Source: Bacteroidetes bacterium HLUCCA01 (GTDB lineage: Bacteria > Bacteroidota > Rhodothermia > Balneolales > HLUCCA01). Taken from it: a stretch of 64,000 nt of DNA. The notes below the pieces were generated by a model. It saw nothing but the letters and a program-made list of their open reading frames with translations, was not told where the DNA came from and searched no databases. Made by a program: the position numbers and the translations under genes. Where the stretch lies: assembly GCA_001314545.1 (NCBI GenBank), contig LIHN01000009.1, forward strand, positions 1 through 64,000, given 5' to 3'. Shown here piece after piece: positions 33,491 to 43,094 of the stretch; the stretch's first letter is position 1; every line of letters begins with the position of its first letter.

Positions 33491-33970
33491 ATGAATAAGC
33501 AAACTATAGTGATGAGCGTTGGCGGATTGATCGTTGGCGCAGTATTGATGGGAATAATCGGTTTTTACAGTCTTCCGGGCATGATGATGATGGAAGATGA
33601 GTCGCGCTATGATTTTGACACTACCGTAGAAGTTTTCGAGGAAAAAGTACGTGAGGCAGGATGGAGCATCGTGGTTACCCACGATATGCAGGAAATTCTG
33701 CAACGTCACGGGCATGATGTGATTGGGGTTAAAATTTACGAATTATGTTCCTCCCGCTACTCCGCTGAAATCCTGAAGCTGGACGATGAGCGCATTGTAA
33801 CGCCAATGATGCCTTGCCGCATTGCTATCTACGAAAAAAGTAACGGCAAGACGTACGTCACCCGAATGGATTCGGAACTGATGGCCAGACCCTTTGGTGG
33901 CGTGATCAATGACGTAATGCAAAAAGCAGCGGTTGAAATGGAAGCTGTTGTGGAGCAGGTCATCCTGTAA
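33491..33970 (+). CDS. Membrane-anchored DUF302 protein
   Basis: A 159-aa protein with an N-terminal membrane segment (about 7-27, VGGLIVGAVLMGIIGFYSL) and a DUF302 domain: SRYDFDTTVEVFEEKVREAG, WSIVVTHDMQEIL, VIGVKIYELCSSRYSAEIL and PCRIAIYEKSNGKTYVTRM. DUF302 folds bind small ligands or metals in periplasmic proteins; the Cys residues in ELCSS and MPCRI are conserved in many members. It ends 66 bp before a strong terminator, so it forms its own transcript. Confidence 0.82.
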   Translation: MNKQTIVMSVGGLIVGAVLMGIIGFYSLPGMMMMEDESRYDFDTTVEVFEEKVREAGWSIVVTHDMQEILQRHGHDVIGVKIYELCSSRYSAEILKLDDERIVTPMMPCRIAIYEKSNGKTYVTRMDSELMARPFGGVINDVMQKAAVEMEAVVEQVIL

Positions 33971-34035
33971 ATCCGCTTTAAAAAAGCGGTCCCCGGCAAG
34001 GGTGCACCGCAAATAATAACGGTTTTGAGCGCCGT

Positions 34036-34074
34036 GAAAGCCTGCTGAATACGGTTTCAGCAGGCTTTCTGCGT
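34036..34074 (+). terminator. Hairpin terminator after the DUF302 gene
   Basis: GAAAGCCTGCTGAA (34036-34049) and TTCAGCAGGCTTTC (34056-34069) form a perfect 14-bp stem with a 6-nt loop. T-rich sequence follows shortly after (GCGTTTTTG). Confidence 0.8.
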
Positions 34075-34138
34075 TTTTGTTCCTATATTGATACAGGGAT
34101 GAGCAACCACAAAAACCGCCAAAAAGCCGCTATACATC

Positions 34139-37024
34139 ATGTACTTCAGCACCACCGACGACAGCCTGGATCTGCAGAAAATCCAGCATGACATTGACTT
34201 CCTGCGAACCTGCTATACCGAAATGCTCGAGGAAATAGGCGAGCATGACGTGGTTCGCCGTCTTGAGGGCGACCTCAGCGGCGATATCGACCCCCACAAA
34301 ATCAGCAAGGCGTATTCGCTCTATTTCCAGCTGCTTACCATTGTTGAGGAAAATGCGGCGGTTCAGCTGCGCCGTAAGCTGGAAAACGAGCACGGTCTTT
34401 CACGAATATCCGGCCTGTGGGGTAAAACACTGCGCGATCTTAAAGGTCGGGGACTGAGCGCCGAGCAGATTGCCGCCTCTCTGCCGGCCAATCGGATTGA
34501 ACCCGTGTTTACGGCACATCCCACCGAGTCGAAGCGCTCTACCGTAATTGACCAGCTACGGGCAACCTACCTGCTGATGGTCCTTCGGGAAAACCCGGTC
34601 TACACCTCCAGTGAGCAAAAGCAGATTGCCGAGGAAATCAAGGCAGCCATGCAGCGGCTGTGGAATACCGGTCAGGTATTCCTGGAAAAGCCTTCCATAC
34701 AGGATGAGCTTCGTAACGTGATGCACTACATGAAAAACGTATTTCCACAGGTTCTCCCCCTGCTCGATCAGCGACTGCGGGACGCCTGGGAACAAACCGG
34801 TTTTGATCCCGCCCTGATTGATGACCCCGGCCAGCTGCCCCGGGTGACCTTCGGCAACTGGGTTGGCGGCGACCGCGACGGACATCCTTTTGTCACGGCC
34901 GAGGTAACCCGTACAACCCTCAACGAATTGCGAAAGACCTCGTTGAATCTGATTCGGGCTGATTTGCGCGACCTCGCCCGGAAAATCAGTATTTCCGAGT
35001 TTGAGACAGACGCCCCGGAGATCCTCAGCGACGCCATTGCCCGCCTGTTGCGGGATTGCGGGGAAACCGGAATTCATGCCGCATCGCGCAATCCCAATGA
35101 GCCCTGGAGGCAGCTGCTCAATCTGATCATCGAAAAAATACCGCTTGACGGCGATGGCAACCCGATTCGTATGCCTATTTCAGAGCTGGGCGCCAGCCAG
35201 GAAGCAACCGCGCAGCAACGAAATCTGGAAAAACGCTACTACAGCAGGTCGACCCAGCTGCTGGATGATTTACATGTACTCTCAGAATCGCTCAGCGCTA
35301 TCAAGGCCGACCGAATCCTGAAATTCGATGTTGTACCGGTGGTCCGCAAAATTCAGTCGTTCGGCTTTCACCTCATGGCCCTGGATGTGCGGCAGAACAG
35401 TAAGTTTCACGATGCAGCCATGGCGCAGTTGCTGGTTGCAGCGGGGGTGGAAGACGGTGAGCATTTCGCTGACTGGACCGAAGAACGTAGGGTTGACTTC
35501 CTGAATAAAGAGTTGCAGAGCACCCGGCCTTTTGTACGGCGGCGGTTCAAGCTGGGGACGGAGGCCGATGCCGTATTGGATTGCTACCGCGTACTGTACC
35601 GCCACTGCTCCCGCTACGGCACCAGGGGTATCGGCAACCTGATTGTCAGTATGACCCGCAGCCTGAGCGATTTGCTGGTTGTGTACATTCTGGGTCGTGA
35701 AGCCGGGCTTCTGGAAACCACCGATGAAGGACTGGCCTCCATCCTGCCAGTCGTTCCCCTGCTTGAAACCATCGGCGACCTGGAAAAAGGTCCGCAGATT
35801 TTGCGTGATTTCCTTTCGCACCCGGTAACCCGGCGCAGTCTGCGGCTTCAGGCGGCTTTCCGGGAAAATCAAACCCGGCTGGGCGAAGGTCCTGTTTCGC
35901 TGAAAGCGCTCAAGACCGGTGCGGATGCTCCCGAGCAGGTGCAGATGGTTATGGTGGGCTATAGCGACAGCAATAAAGACGGCGGCATTATGGCCAGTTT
36001 GTGGAGCCTTAACAAAGCCCAGCGTGAACTTACTGCCGTGGGGAAGGAACTGGGCGTCCGCATCCGCTACTTCCATGGTCGCGGCGGGACGATAAGTCGC
36101 GGGGCTGGACCAACGCACCGTTTCATCGCCGGACTACCGGCAGGAACCATCGGCAATGACCTTCGGGTGACCGAGCAGGGCGAAGTCATCTCCCAAAAAT
36201 ATGCCAACAAAATCACCGCGCTCTATAACCTGGAACTGCTGCAGGCCGGTACCCTCGGACTCACCCTCGGGGCCTATGAGCCGCATGACCTTGAGACCGA
36301 TCGCTCAGCGGTTTACCAGCAGCTTGAACCCATCATCAACCGGGTCTATTCCTACAGTCTGGAACACTATCAGAAACTGGTACGCTCCGATGGCTTTGTG
36401 ACCTTCTTTTCCCAGGCCACTCCGCTGGATATCATCGAAAAAAGCAGTATCGGCTCGAGGCCGGCACGCAGAACCGGCAAACGAACTTTTGAAGACCTCC
36501 GGGCCATTCCCTGGGTATTCAGCTGGAGTCAGTCGCGCTTCTTCCTGACCGGCTGGTACGGTGTGGGTGCCGCCCTCGAGCGGCTAAAAAACGAACATCC
36601 CGCCGATTTCGATCTGCTGACCGAGCATGCCGTCGGGTTCTACCCGTTCCGGTATATCATTACCAATGCTTCCAGTGCCATCGCCCTGACCGACACCGAA
36701 ATCATGAATCAATATGCTTCTCTGGTGGGTGACGAAGCCCTTCGGGAGCGCATTCTGTCCATGATTTCTGAGGAATACGAGCGAACGCGGTCGATGCTGG
36801 AGATCCTGTACGGGCAGAAACTGCACGAGCGGCGCGGCCGGATGTACTCTATGATTGGCTATCGCGATGAAAAACTCCGACCGCTGCATCAGCTGCAGAT
36901 TGAACAGTTACGCACCTGGAGGGGACTCGTTGCCGACGGCAACACCGATGCGGCTGATACGATGCTTCCCGGGATGCTGCTGGTTCTGAATGCCATTGCC
37001 GGAGGGCTTGGCACAACCGGGTAA
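34139..37024 (+). CDS. ppc: Phosphoenolpyruvate carboxylase
   Basis: A 961-aa enzyme carboxylating PEP to oxaloacetate, the anaplerotic feed of the TCA cycle and of the reductive branch used with PflB in anoxia. Signature motifs are VFTAHPTESKR with the catalytic His, WVGGDRDGHPFV, MVGYSDSNKDGGIM, FHGRGGTISRGAGP and the C-terminal LNAIAGGLGTTG, which replaces the more common QNTG-type end but keeps the final Gly. The length and domain order are normal. The gene is monocistronic, with a terminator in front. Confidence 0.96.
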   Translation: MYFSTTDDSLDLQKIQHDIDFLRTCYTEMLEEIGEHDVVRRLEGDLSGDIDPHKISKAYSLYFQLLTIVEENAAVQLRRKLENEHGLSRISGLWGKTLRDLKGRGLSAEQIAASLPANRIEPVFTAHPTESKRSTVIDQLRATYLLMVLRENPVYTSSEQKQIAEEIKAAMQRLWNTGQVFLEKPSIQDELRNVMHYMKNVFPQVLPLLDQRLRDAWEQTGFDPALIDDPGQLPRVTFGNWVGGDRDGHPFVTAEVTRTTLNELRKTSLNLIRADLRDLARKISISEFETDAPEILSDAIARLLRDCGETGIHAASRNPNEPWRQLLNLIIEKIPLDGDGNPIRMPISELGASQEATAQQRNLEKRYYSRSTQLLDDLHVLSESLSAIKADRILKFDVVPVVRKIQSFGFHLMALDVRQNSKFHDAAMAQLLVAAGVEDGEHFADWTEERRVDFLNKELQSTRPFVRRRFKLGTEADAVLDCYRVLYRHCSRYGTRGIGNLIVSMTRSLSDLLVVYILGREAGLLETTDEGLASILPVVPLLETIGDLEKGPQILRDFLSHPVTRRSLRLQAAFRENQTRLGEGPVSLKALKTGADAPEQVQMVMVGYSDSNKDGGIMASLWSLNKAQRELTAVGKELGVRIRYFHGRGGTISRGAGPTHRFIAGLPAGTIGNDLRVTEQGEVISQKYANKITALYNLELLQAGTLGLTLGAYEPHDLETDRSAVYQQLEPIINRVYSYSLEHYQKLVRSDGFVTFFSQATPLDIIEKSSIGSRPARRTGKRTFEDLRAIPWVFSWSQSRFFLTGWYGVGAALERLKNEHPADFDLLTEHAVGFYPFRYIITNASSAIALTDTEIMNQYASLVGDEALRERILSMISEEYERTRSMLEILYGQKLHERRGRMYSMIGYRDEKLRPLHQLQIEQLRTWRGLVADGNTDAADTMLPGMLLVLNAIAGGLGTTG

Positions 37025-37269
37025 TCGTTTCCGGCATGAACCTTTCCCGGGGTGTTTCCACAGAGTGCGGGCCGACACGCTGAACTTCCCGGCGATGTTC
37101 AGAGCAGTGTAACAGGTTTTGTCTGAACGAGTCGGCCAGCTATCGGGTTGTTGTATAAAAAATGCTATATTGCATACTGTCTGCCACTGACGCGTGTATG
37201 TATGTTTTTTTTAAGGCCTTAGCCCTATCATGACACTACACGTAAACACTTAAAGCAAGGACTCCTGTT

Positions 37270-37485
37270 ATGGTAAAAAACGTAGGCACAACCGATAAAA
37301 TCATCCGCATCGCCATTGCTGTGGTCATGCTGGTTCTGTATTTCACCAATGTGGTAACCGGAACACTGGGTATTGTTGCCCTGGTGGCAGCCGGTATCAT
37401 GGTTTTCACCAGCCTGTTCAGTTTCTGCGGTCTGTATACGCTCATCGGCGTTAATACCTGTCCGTTGGAGCAAAAAAAAACCTGA
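37270..37485 (+). CDS. Small DUF2892 membrane protein
   Basis: A 71-aa protein with two membrane helices (about 12-27 and 32-52) and the DUF2892 pattern: NVGTTDKIIRIAIAVVM, then FCGLYTLIGVNTCP. In related proteins this two-helix unit is found alone or fused to rhodaneses (as in YgaP); here it is alone and its cysteines could bind or pass sulfur. AAGGA lies 8 nt before the ATG. It is followed 20 bp later by an amidohydrolase gene. The 245-bp gap upstream has no gene. Confidence 0.85.
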   Translation: MVKNVGTTDKIIRIAIAVVMLVLYFTNVVTGTLGIVALVAAGIMVFTSLFSFCGLYTLIGVNTCPLEQKKT

Positions 37486-37505
37486 TTTAATCTTACCTCT
37501 CTGTT

Positions 37506-39173
37506 ATGCGTGTCTTTGTCGTCATCCTGGCGGCTGCCCTTGTTGCAGCCGCTGCCTGTAATCGTGCGTCTGATACCCTGGTTATCCATAATGTTAACGG
37601 GTATACCCTGTCATCAGCTGACGGAAGCCTGCTGACGTTTGAGGCTATGGCCATCCGCGATGGGAAAATATTGGAAATTGGAAGCGATGACGGCATTGTA
37701 CTGGCCTATCCGCTGGCCGAAAAACGGGATGGCGAAGGTCGTACCGTATTGCCGGGCCTGACCGACGCCCACGCTCACGTGGTCCGTCTGGGCGAATCGC
37801 TTCTGATGGTCAACCTCATGGGAACCCAAAGTCTGGATGAGGCCCTTGAACGAATTCAATCCTACGCCGGCCAGTACCCGGATCTTCCCTGGGTTGTTGG
37901 TAGGGGCTGGAACCAGGTCCTCTGGGAGCAGGACTTTCCGACTGCAGCTGACCTCGACCGCATCATCCCGGACCGGCCGGTGTATCTGACCCGTGTTGAC
38001 GGACACGCCGCCTGGGTGAACACAGCCGCCTTGCAGGCTGGCGGCATTACAGCGGAAACCCCCGATCCAACGGGAGGCGCCATCCTGCGCGATCAGAACG
38101 GTGAGGCCACCGGAATCCTCATCGACCGTGCCATGTACCCTGTTCGTTCCCTCATTCCCGAGCCGACCGAGGATGAACAGCGTCTGGCCCTGGAACTGGC
38201 CCTTGAAGAAATGCGGACCGTGGGACTGACCGGAGCTCATGACGCCGGCACCAGTGTAGCCCATTACCGGATGTACAAAGAATTTGCAGACAATGGCACG
38301 CTGACAGCACGGATTTATGCCATGATCAGCGGATCGGGTGAGGTTTTTGACGAGCTGGCCGCTGACGGTCCGGTCATTGGTTATGCCGATGACCTGCTGC
38401 ACATGCGCAGTGTTAAGATATACTCTGACGGCGCGCTCGGAAGTCGTGGCGCGGCCCTGCTGGAAGACTACAGTGATGATCCCGGTAACCGCGGGCTGCT
38501 GTTCTACACCGAGGATGAGTTCACTTCCATGATTGAAAAGGTCAGTACGAGGGGATTTCAGGCGGGGGTCCATGCTATTGGCGACCGTGGAAACCGGATT
38601 ATTCTGAACGCTTTTGAGCGGGTACGGGATCAGTACGGCGACCAGGGTCTGAGGCACCGCATTGAACACAGCCAGGTAGTCAGTCCGCCCGATATACCCC
38701 GCTTTGCCGAACTGGATATCATTCCATCCATGCAGCCAACACACGCCACCAGCGACATGAATATGGCCGAAGACCGCCTGGGGCTGATTCGTATATTGGG
38801 CGCCTATGCCTGGCGCACGTTCCTGGATCAGGGCAGTGTTATTGCCGCCGGATCCGATTTTCCGGTGGAATTAAGCAATCCCTTCCACGGACTCTATTCT
38901 GCTGTTACCCGCACGGATCAGCGCGGGAATCCCGAGGGCGGCTGGTATCCGAGACAGAGCCTGACGCGTGAAGAAGCCCTGCACGGATTTACCATCGGTG
39001 CGGCCTATGCCGGACACCTTGAACACGTGACCGGCACACTGGAATCAGGCAAATGGGCTGATTTTATTGTACTTGACCGTGACTATTTCACCATCCCCGA
39101 ATCGGAGATCTGGCAGATACAGGTGCTTGAAACCTGGGTTGGCGGCCGGAAGGTCTTTGATCGCGATGAATAA
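37506..39173 (+). CDS. Amidohydrolase family 3 lipoprotein (YtcJ-like)
   Basis: A 555-aa amidohydrolase with a lipoprotein signal (ending AAAAC). Metal-site motifs are GLTDAHAHVVRLGESL, the lysine-bearing MRSVKIYSDGALGSRGAALL, HAIGDRGNRIILNAF, RHRIEHSQVV and AAGSDFPVELSNPFHGLY, characteristic of the YtcJ/NfdA-like group. These hydrolyse amide or N-formyl bonds of small molecules; the substrate here is unknown. The lipid anchor puts the enzyme in the periplasm or at the surface. Confidence 0.87.
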   Translation: MRVFVVILAAALVAAAACNRASDTLVIHNVNGYTLSSADGSLLTFEAMAIRDGKILEIGSDDGIVLAYPLAEKRDGEGRTVLPGLTDAHAHVVRLGESLLMVNLMGTQSLDEALERIQSYAGQYPDLPWVVGRGWNQVLWEQDFPTAADLDRIIPDRPVYLTRVDGHAAWVNTAALQAGGITAETPDPTGGAILRDQNGEATGILIDRAMYPVRSLIPEPTEDEQRLALELALEEMRTVGLTGAHDAGTSVAHYRMYKEFADNGTLTARIYAMISGSGEVFDELAADGPVIGYADDLLHMRSVKIYSDGALGSRGAALLEDYSDDPGNRGLLFYTEDEFTSMIEKVSTRGFQAGVHAIGDRGNRIILNAFERVRDQYGDQGLRHRIEHSQVVSPPDIPRFAELDIIPSMQPTHATSDMNMAEDRLGLIRILGAYAWRTFLDQGSVIAAGSDFPVELSNPFHGLYSAVTRTDQRGNPEGGWYPRQSLTREEALHGFTIGAAYAGHLEHVTGTLESGKWADFIVLDRDYFTIPESEIWQIQVLETWVGGRKVFDRDE

Positions 39174-39310
39174 CAGCAGCCCGTCAAAATTAGCGCTTGT
39201 TTTATAGGCGGGCAGATGCCTATAATTCCATGACGGGGAAAATTATGTGCACATGGCTCCCGGATTACAGCTGGGAATGAACACCGCGACAGATATTTAA
39301 CAGTTACATT

Positions 39311-39688
39311 ATGGAATCAACAGAAGGTCAATCCAGCCTGCCGGTATGGGATCGGGAGGGAATGCTGGAGCGCATCGGCGGAGATACAGACATCGCAATG
39401 GCCGTAATCGAAGGCTTTTTGGTCACCATCCCTGATCAGGTTACGGTTCTCAAAGATTTTCTGGAAGAGGGAAACCTGAACGGTATTACCCATACCGCAC
39501 ACAGCCTCAAAGGCGTGGCCGCCACGGTTGGTGGTGAGCGACTGCGGCAGGTAGCTCTCTTGATAGAGCGTGCTGGCAAAGATGGAGACACCGAAACGGC
39601 ACAAAATGCCTTTGCAGCGCTCAAACAGGAATTTGATACCCTTTTTGACGTAATCAACCAGTCTGATCTGAATCCGGAAAACGGATAA
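39311..39688 (+). CDS. Stand-alone Hpt phosphotransfer protein
   Basis: A 125-aa helical protein with an Hpt domain. The phosphoacceptor is His64 in HTAHSLKGVAATVGGERL. It would shuttle phosphoryl groups between a hybrid kinase's receiver and a response regulator. No kinase or regulator lies next to it; the nearest in this window are the GAF/PAS kinase at 26818, which lacks a receiver, and the LytS/LytTR pair. The gene is flanked by short gaps (136 and 174 bp) with no other features seen. Confidence 0.88.
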   Translation: MESTEGQSSLPVWDREGMLERIGGDTDIAMAVIEGFLVTIPDQVTVLKDFLEEGNLNGITHTAHSLKGVAATVGGERLRQVALLIERAGKDGDTETAQNAFAALKQEFDTLFDVINQSDLNPENG

Positions 39689-39862
39689 CCAACCATTCCA
39701 GGGCCGGTAACTCCGCGCCGCAAATTGGACAAACTGGTCCATTTTTTACATGAAATATGACTTTTGTCATGGTTAGCGCCTTGTAAAAGGCCTAAGTTGC
39801 ACATTGGTGTATTGCACTGACTGCACCTGAAAGCCGAAATCTGACATTAGTACTTTTTTTTC

Positions 39863-41671
39863 ATGCATCAATTTCACATACCGGTAATGGGAACCGGTCA
39901 CTCCATAGACACGCCCATGCGTGTTGCCCCATTTGGCATTGACTCCGTTATATCCATTGTAGACGACTTGCTGGTAGAACGCATCCGCAAGCATTACGCA
40001 GCCGAGTACAACCTGCCCTTTACCCAGATAGCCCGCAATGCCTATGACGGCAGGGCACGGCGTATCACCGCCTACCTTGATACCGTTCAGCACATCGTAC
40101 AGGAACGTTTTGAAGCCATCAAAAACAGTCCCTTTGATGAAGACAGCCTGAAAACACAGTTTTTCAATATGCTGCCCGATGTAAGCCCCCTCAAAGCACG
40201 GTGGCAGGAGATGCTGGCCGAGGTCGATGAGACCCGCAGGCGTATCATGCAAAATGAGCTTACCAACCTGATGAAACCCGGCTCCATCGATGTAAATATC
40301 ATGGCCAAGGTTGATCATCTGGCCAACGATCAGACCGGCACTCCCATGAGCCCGGAATTCAGTGATGCCTCGGCCGCACTACGCGGCTATGCCAACAGTA
40401 TTGTTGAGTCGGCCATGGTGCTCTCAGCGGGTTTCAATCCTCGTCTGTTCGGCTATATCGCCAATTTCCCCCAGTTTTATCGTGATACCAGCGGGGAAAT
40501 CAAGAAGAAGATTGTTCTGAAAGTCAGTGATTTCCGCTCGGCACTCATTCAGGGCAAATTTCTGGCCAAAAACGGGCTGGAAGTGTCGGAATTTCGTATC
40601 GAATCGGGACTGAATTGCGGCGGACATGCTTTTTACAGCGATGGCCGGCTGCTTCCCTCCATACTGGAAGAGTTTCGCGATAAAAAATCGGAGCTGAACG
40701 CTCAGTTTCGTCCGCTGGTAACGGCTTTTTATGAAAAAATGGGATGGGAGTATCCGGCCGACAAGGTTGAGGATGTGCCCAAGATTACCGTTCAGGGCGG
40801 CATCGGCACCTATGGTGAGACGATGCGATTGCTGGATGACTATCAGGTAGATGCTACCGGCTGGGGATCGCCGTTTCTGGTTGTACCGGAGGCTACCCCG
40901 GTTGATGATGAAACCCTGCAGCAACTCATTCACGCCGATGAAGACGACCTGTATCTGAGTAATGTCTCCCCTCTTGGAGTACCGTTCAACAACCTGAGAC
41001 GCAGCGGTTCGGAACGATGGAAGTCGGCCAAAGCCGATACGCCCAAGCCCGGTTCACCGTGCCCAAAAGGGTTTCTGAAAACGAATACGGAGTTTACCGA
41101 AAATCCGATTTGTACAGCATCTACCCAGTATCAGTTGCTGAAAATTGCACAAATTGAAACAGCGGATCTGTCGGCCGATGAAAAAACGAGCCGGAAAGCA
41201 GCCGTGCTCGACAAAGCCTGCCTGTGCGATCACCTGGGCAACGGAAGTCTGATCAAGCTGGGTATTATCCAAGATCACCGGGGTCCCCAGGCAATCTGTC
41301 CCGGACCCAACCTGGCCTGGTTCAAGGGCCCGTATACGCTGAAAGAAATGGTCGACCATATCTATGGTCGGGGAGTTTCGCTCACTCCGGCTGAACGGCC
41401 GCATATGTTTGCCAAGGAAATTGACATGAACATGGATTACCTCGAGCGGATACTTCCACAAAGCGATTTGGAAAACCCCAAAACCCGTAAATATCTGCAG
41501 ACGGTGCGGAAAAATCTGGAAGAAGGACTGCTGGCCTGTGAGCACATTGCTGCAGGTACGGCACGGATCAATGAAAACCTGGTCTCGGTACAGAAGGCTG
41601 TTGAGCGGGCGAGGTTGCAGTTGAACCGGCTGATGGAGTCCTATCTTGGAGAGCCTGCCGCTGCGGTATAA
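39863..41671 (+). CDS. 602-aa cysteine-rich protein of unknown function
   Basis: I recall similar uncharacterised proteins in Flavobacteria but no assigned function. The N-terminus HQFHIPVMGTGHSIDTPMRV looks conserved. Residues about 240-345 contain TIM-barrel-like elements: ESGLNCGGHAF, ITVQGGIGTYGET, and QVDATGWGSPFLVVPEAT, whose Gly-rich strands recall flavin-binding barrels. Cysteines cluster behind it: Cys400 (SPCPKG), Cys417 (PICTAS), Cys453 and Cys455 (KACLCDHLG) and Cys479 (AICPGP), which could hold an iron-sulfur cluster or other metal. There is no signal peptide, so it is cytoplasmic. A di-heme peroxidase gene follows only 21 bp later, so both are probably on one mRNA. A redox enzyme is a fair guess. 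Confidence 0.75.
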   Translation: MHQFHIPVMGTGHSIDTPMRVAPFGIDSVISIVDDLLVERIRKHYAAEYNLPFTQIARNAYDGRARRITAYLDTVQHIVQERFEAIKNSPFDEDSLKTQFFNMLPDVSPLKARWQEMLAEVDETRRRIMQNELTNLMKPGSIDVNIMAKVDHLANDQTGTPMSPEFSDASAALRGYANSIVESAMVLSAGFNPRLFGYIANFPQFYRDTSGEIKKKIVLKVSDFRSALIQGKFLAKNGLEVSEFRIESGLNCGGHAFYSDGRLLPSILEEFRDKKSELNAQFRPLVTAFYEKMGWEYPADKVEDVPKITVQGGIGTYGETMRLLDDYQVDATGWGSPFLVVPEATPVDDETLQQLIHADEDDLYLSNVSPLGVPFNNLRRSGSERWKSAKADTPKPGSPCPKGFLKTNTEFTENPICTASTQYQLLKIAQIETADLSADEKTSRKAAVLDKACLCDHLGNGSLIKLGIIQDHRGPQAICPGPNLAWFKGPYTLKEMVDHIYGRGVSLTPAERPHMFAKEIDMNMDYLERILPQSDLENPKTRKYLQTVRKNLEEGLLACEHIAAGTARINENLVSVQKAVERARLQLNRLMESYLGEPAAAV

Positions 41672-41692
41672 GCAAAAAAGAACGAGGCCTGT

Positions 41693-42721
41693 ATGAATGC
41701 AATAAAGAAACCCGGAGGAATATTATTAACTATTCTGTCCTCCGTTTTTATCCTGTTCGGTGTGATGAGCTGTCAGCAGGGTGCTGATCCGGTAACGGAG
41801 GCACCTGTTACCCCTCATCCGCTGTTTGAAGTACTTCCGGCAGATGCGGAAGATCCGGAAGATAATATTCGGACCCCTGAGCGGGTTGATCTCGGGCACA
41901 AGCTCTTTTTTGAGCCGAAATTGTCGCGATCGGGCATTATCAGTTGTAATACCTGTCATGTGGTGGGTGCTGCCGGTGTAGATCACCGGGAGCGTGCCAT
42001 TGGCGAGGGGGCCCGTGTGGGGCCGCGGAATTCGCCGACGGTGTACAATGCGGCCTTTCTGAAGGCGCAGTTCTGGGATGGCAGGTCGCCCACGCTGGAA
42101 GATCAGGCCATGGGACCAATCCAGGCTCACGTGGAAATGGACCTGACCCCGCAGGAGGCCGTTGACCGACTTCGACAGACCGGGTATATGCCTTACTTTG
42201 AAGCTGCGTTTCCGGATGAAGAGAATCCGCTTACCTTTGAAAATGTGGCCAAGGCTATTGCGGCCTTCGAACGTACCTTGCTTACACCGGGTTCCAAATT
42301 CGACCAGTATCTGGAAGGTAACCACGAGGTAATGACGGAAATCGAGCTGGCCGGTATGCAGCTTTTTCAGGAGAGCGGATGCGCCAGTTGCCATCACGGT
42401 CCGTTGCTTGGCGGAAACATGTTTATGGAATTCTCCCACATTGGCGGCGAGGATGTTGGTCGGGCGTCGGTGACCGGTTCTGAGAGCGACAATTTCGTAT
42501 TCCGGGTTGCTCCGTTGCGTAATGTGGCGCAAACGTTTCCCTACTTCCATGACGGTTCGGCTGCCACGCTGGAGGATGCCGTCGCCGTTATGGGCGAGTC
42601 GCAGCTGGGTCGGACGTTCAACGATGAGGAAGTGGAGAAGCTGGTCGCCTTTATGCACACGCTGACCGGTGAATTCCCAATGATTCCACATCCGTCACTG
42701 CCCCGGGTTCAGACCCCGTAA
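41693..42721 (+). CDS. Di-heme cytochrome c peroxidase, lipoprotein
   Basis: A 342-aa protein of the bacterial CcpA/MauG family with a lipoprotein-like signal (GVMSC, Cys27). The two heme c sites are CNTCH (Cys85, Cys88, His89) and CASCH (Cys230, Cys233, His234), preceded by the typical LGHKLFFEPKLSRSG and followed by PYFHDGSAATLEDAV. It would reduce H2O2 in the periplasm with electrons from a cytochrome. It shares an operon-like arrangement with the 602-aa protein and is a paralogue of the peroxidase at 43095. Confidence 0.9.
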   Translation: MNAIKKPGGILLTILSSVFILFGVMSCQQGADPVTEAPVTPHPLFEVLPADAEDPEDNIRTPERVDLGHKLFFEPKLSRSGIISCNTCHVVGAAGVDHRERAIGEGARVGPRNSPTVYNAAFLKAQFWDGRSPTLEDQAMGPIQAHVEMDLTPQEAVDRLRQTGYMPYFEAAFPDEENPLTFENVAKAIAAFERTLLTPGSKFDQYLEGNHEVMTEIELAGMQLFQESGCASCHHGPLLGGNMFMEFSHIGGEDVGRASVTGSESDNFVFRVAPLRNVAQTFPYFHDGSAATLEDAVAVMGESQLGRTFNDEEVEKLVAFMHTLTGEFPMIPHPSLPRVQTP

Positions 42722-42924
42722 ACAGTGATGATACCGGCAGATTCGGTGGCTAGCATATCTGGCCTTGCCTTACCTCAGCACAATGTCTGGTAGCTGCGCA
42801 CAGAACTTTGCCATGTAATTCGGCATAGCTGACTCAGCAGTTCAGGCTTTACCAGGCCGACTGCCTTTGGCCGGCGACGGTGGCTTTTCCAGGCCGGCTT
42901 TATCGGGCTGGCTTCCCCTATCCG

Positions 42925-42956
42925 GGTCCGCTGACCATCGGTCAGCGGGCCTTTTT
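42925..42956 (+). terminator. Terminator between the two peroxidase genes
   Basis: GGTCCGCTGACC (42925-42936) pairs with GGTCAGCGGGCC (42940-42951) around ATC, with one G-U pair, followed by TTTTT. This ends transcription of the first peroxidase operon and separates it from the second gene. Confidence 0.85.
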
Positions 42957-42986
42957 CGTTGGCGTCAGGCACGATTCTTGCTATTG

Positions 42987-43061
42987 AGTGATGTAACACT
43001 CACCCGGAAAAGGGTACCGGCAGTCGGGAGGCATGCCGTTGCCTGCTGTAATTACATCACT
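42987..43061 (+). promoter_or_regulatory. Structured leader candidate upstream of the second peroxidase
   Basis: AGTGATGTAA (42987-42996) and TTACATCACT (43052-43061) form a perfect 10-bp closing stem around 55 nt. Inside, AGGCA/TGCCT and GCAG/CTGC segments can pair (43022-43047), giving a branched fold. It ends 33 nt before the ATG. It does not match a riboswitch class I can name; it could alternatively be a long spaced operator. Confidence 0.45.
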
Positions 43062-43094
43062 TATGCTGTGCATAAATCGACCGATAATCCAGTT

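Noticed and set aside
42867-43094. N-terminal extension of the second di-heme peroxidase
   Set aside because: It crosses a strong terminator and the structured leader and is not protein-like.
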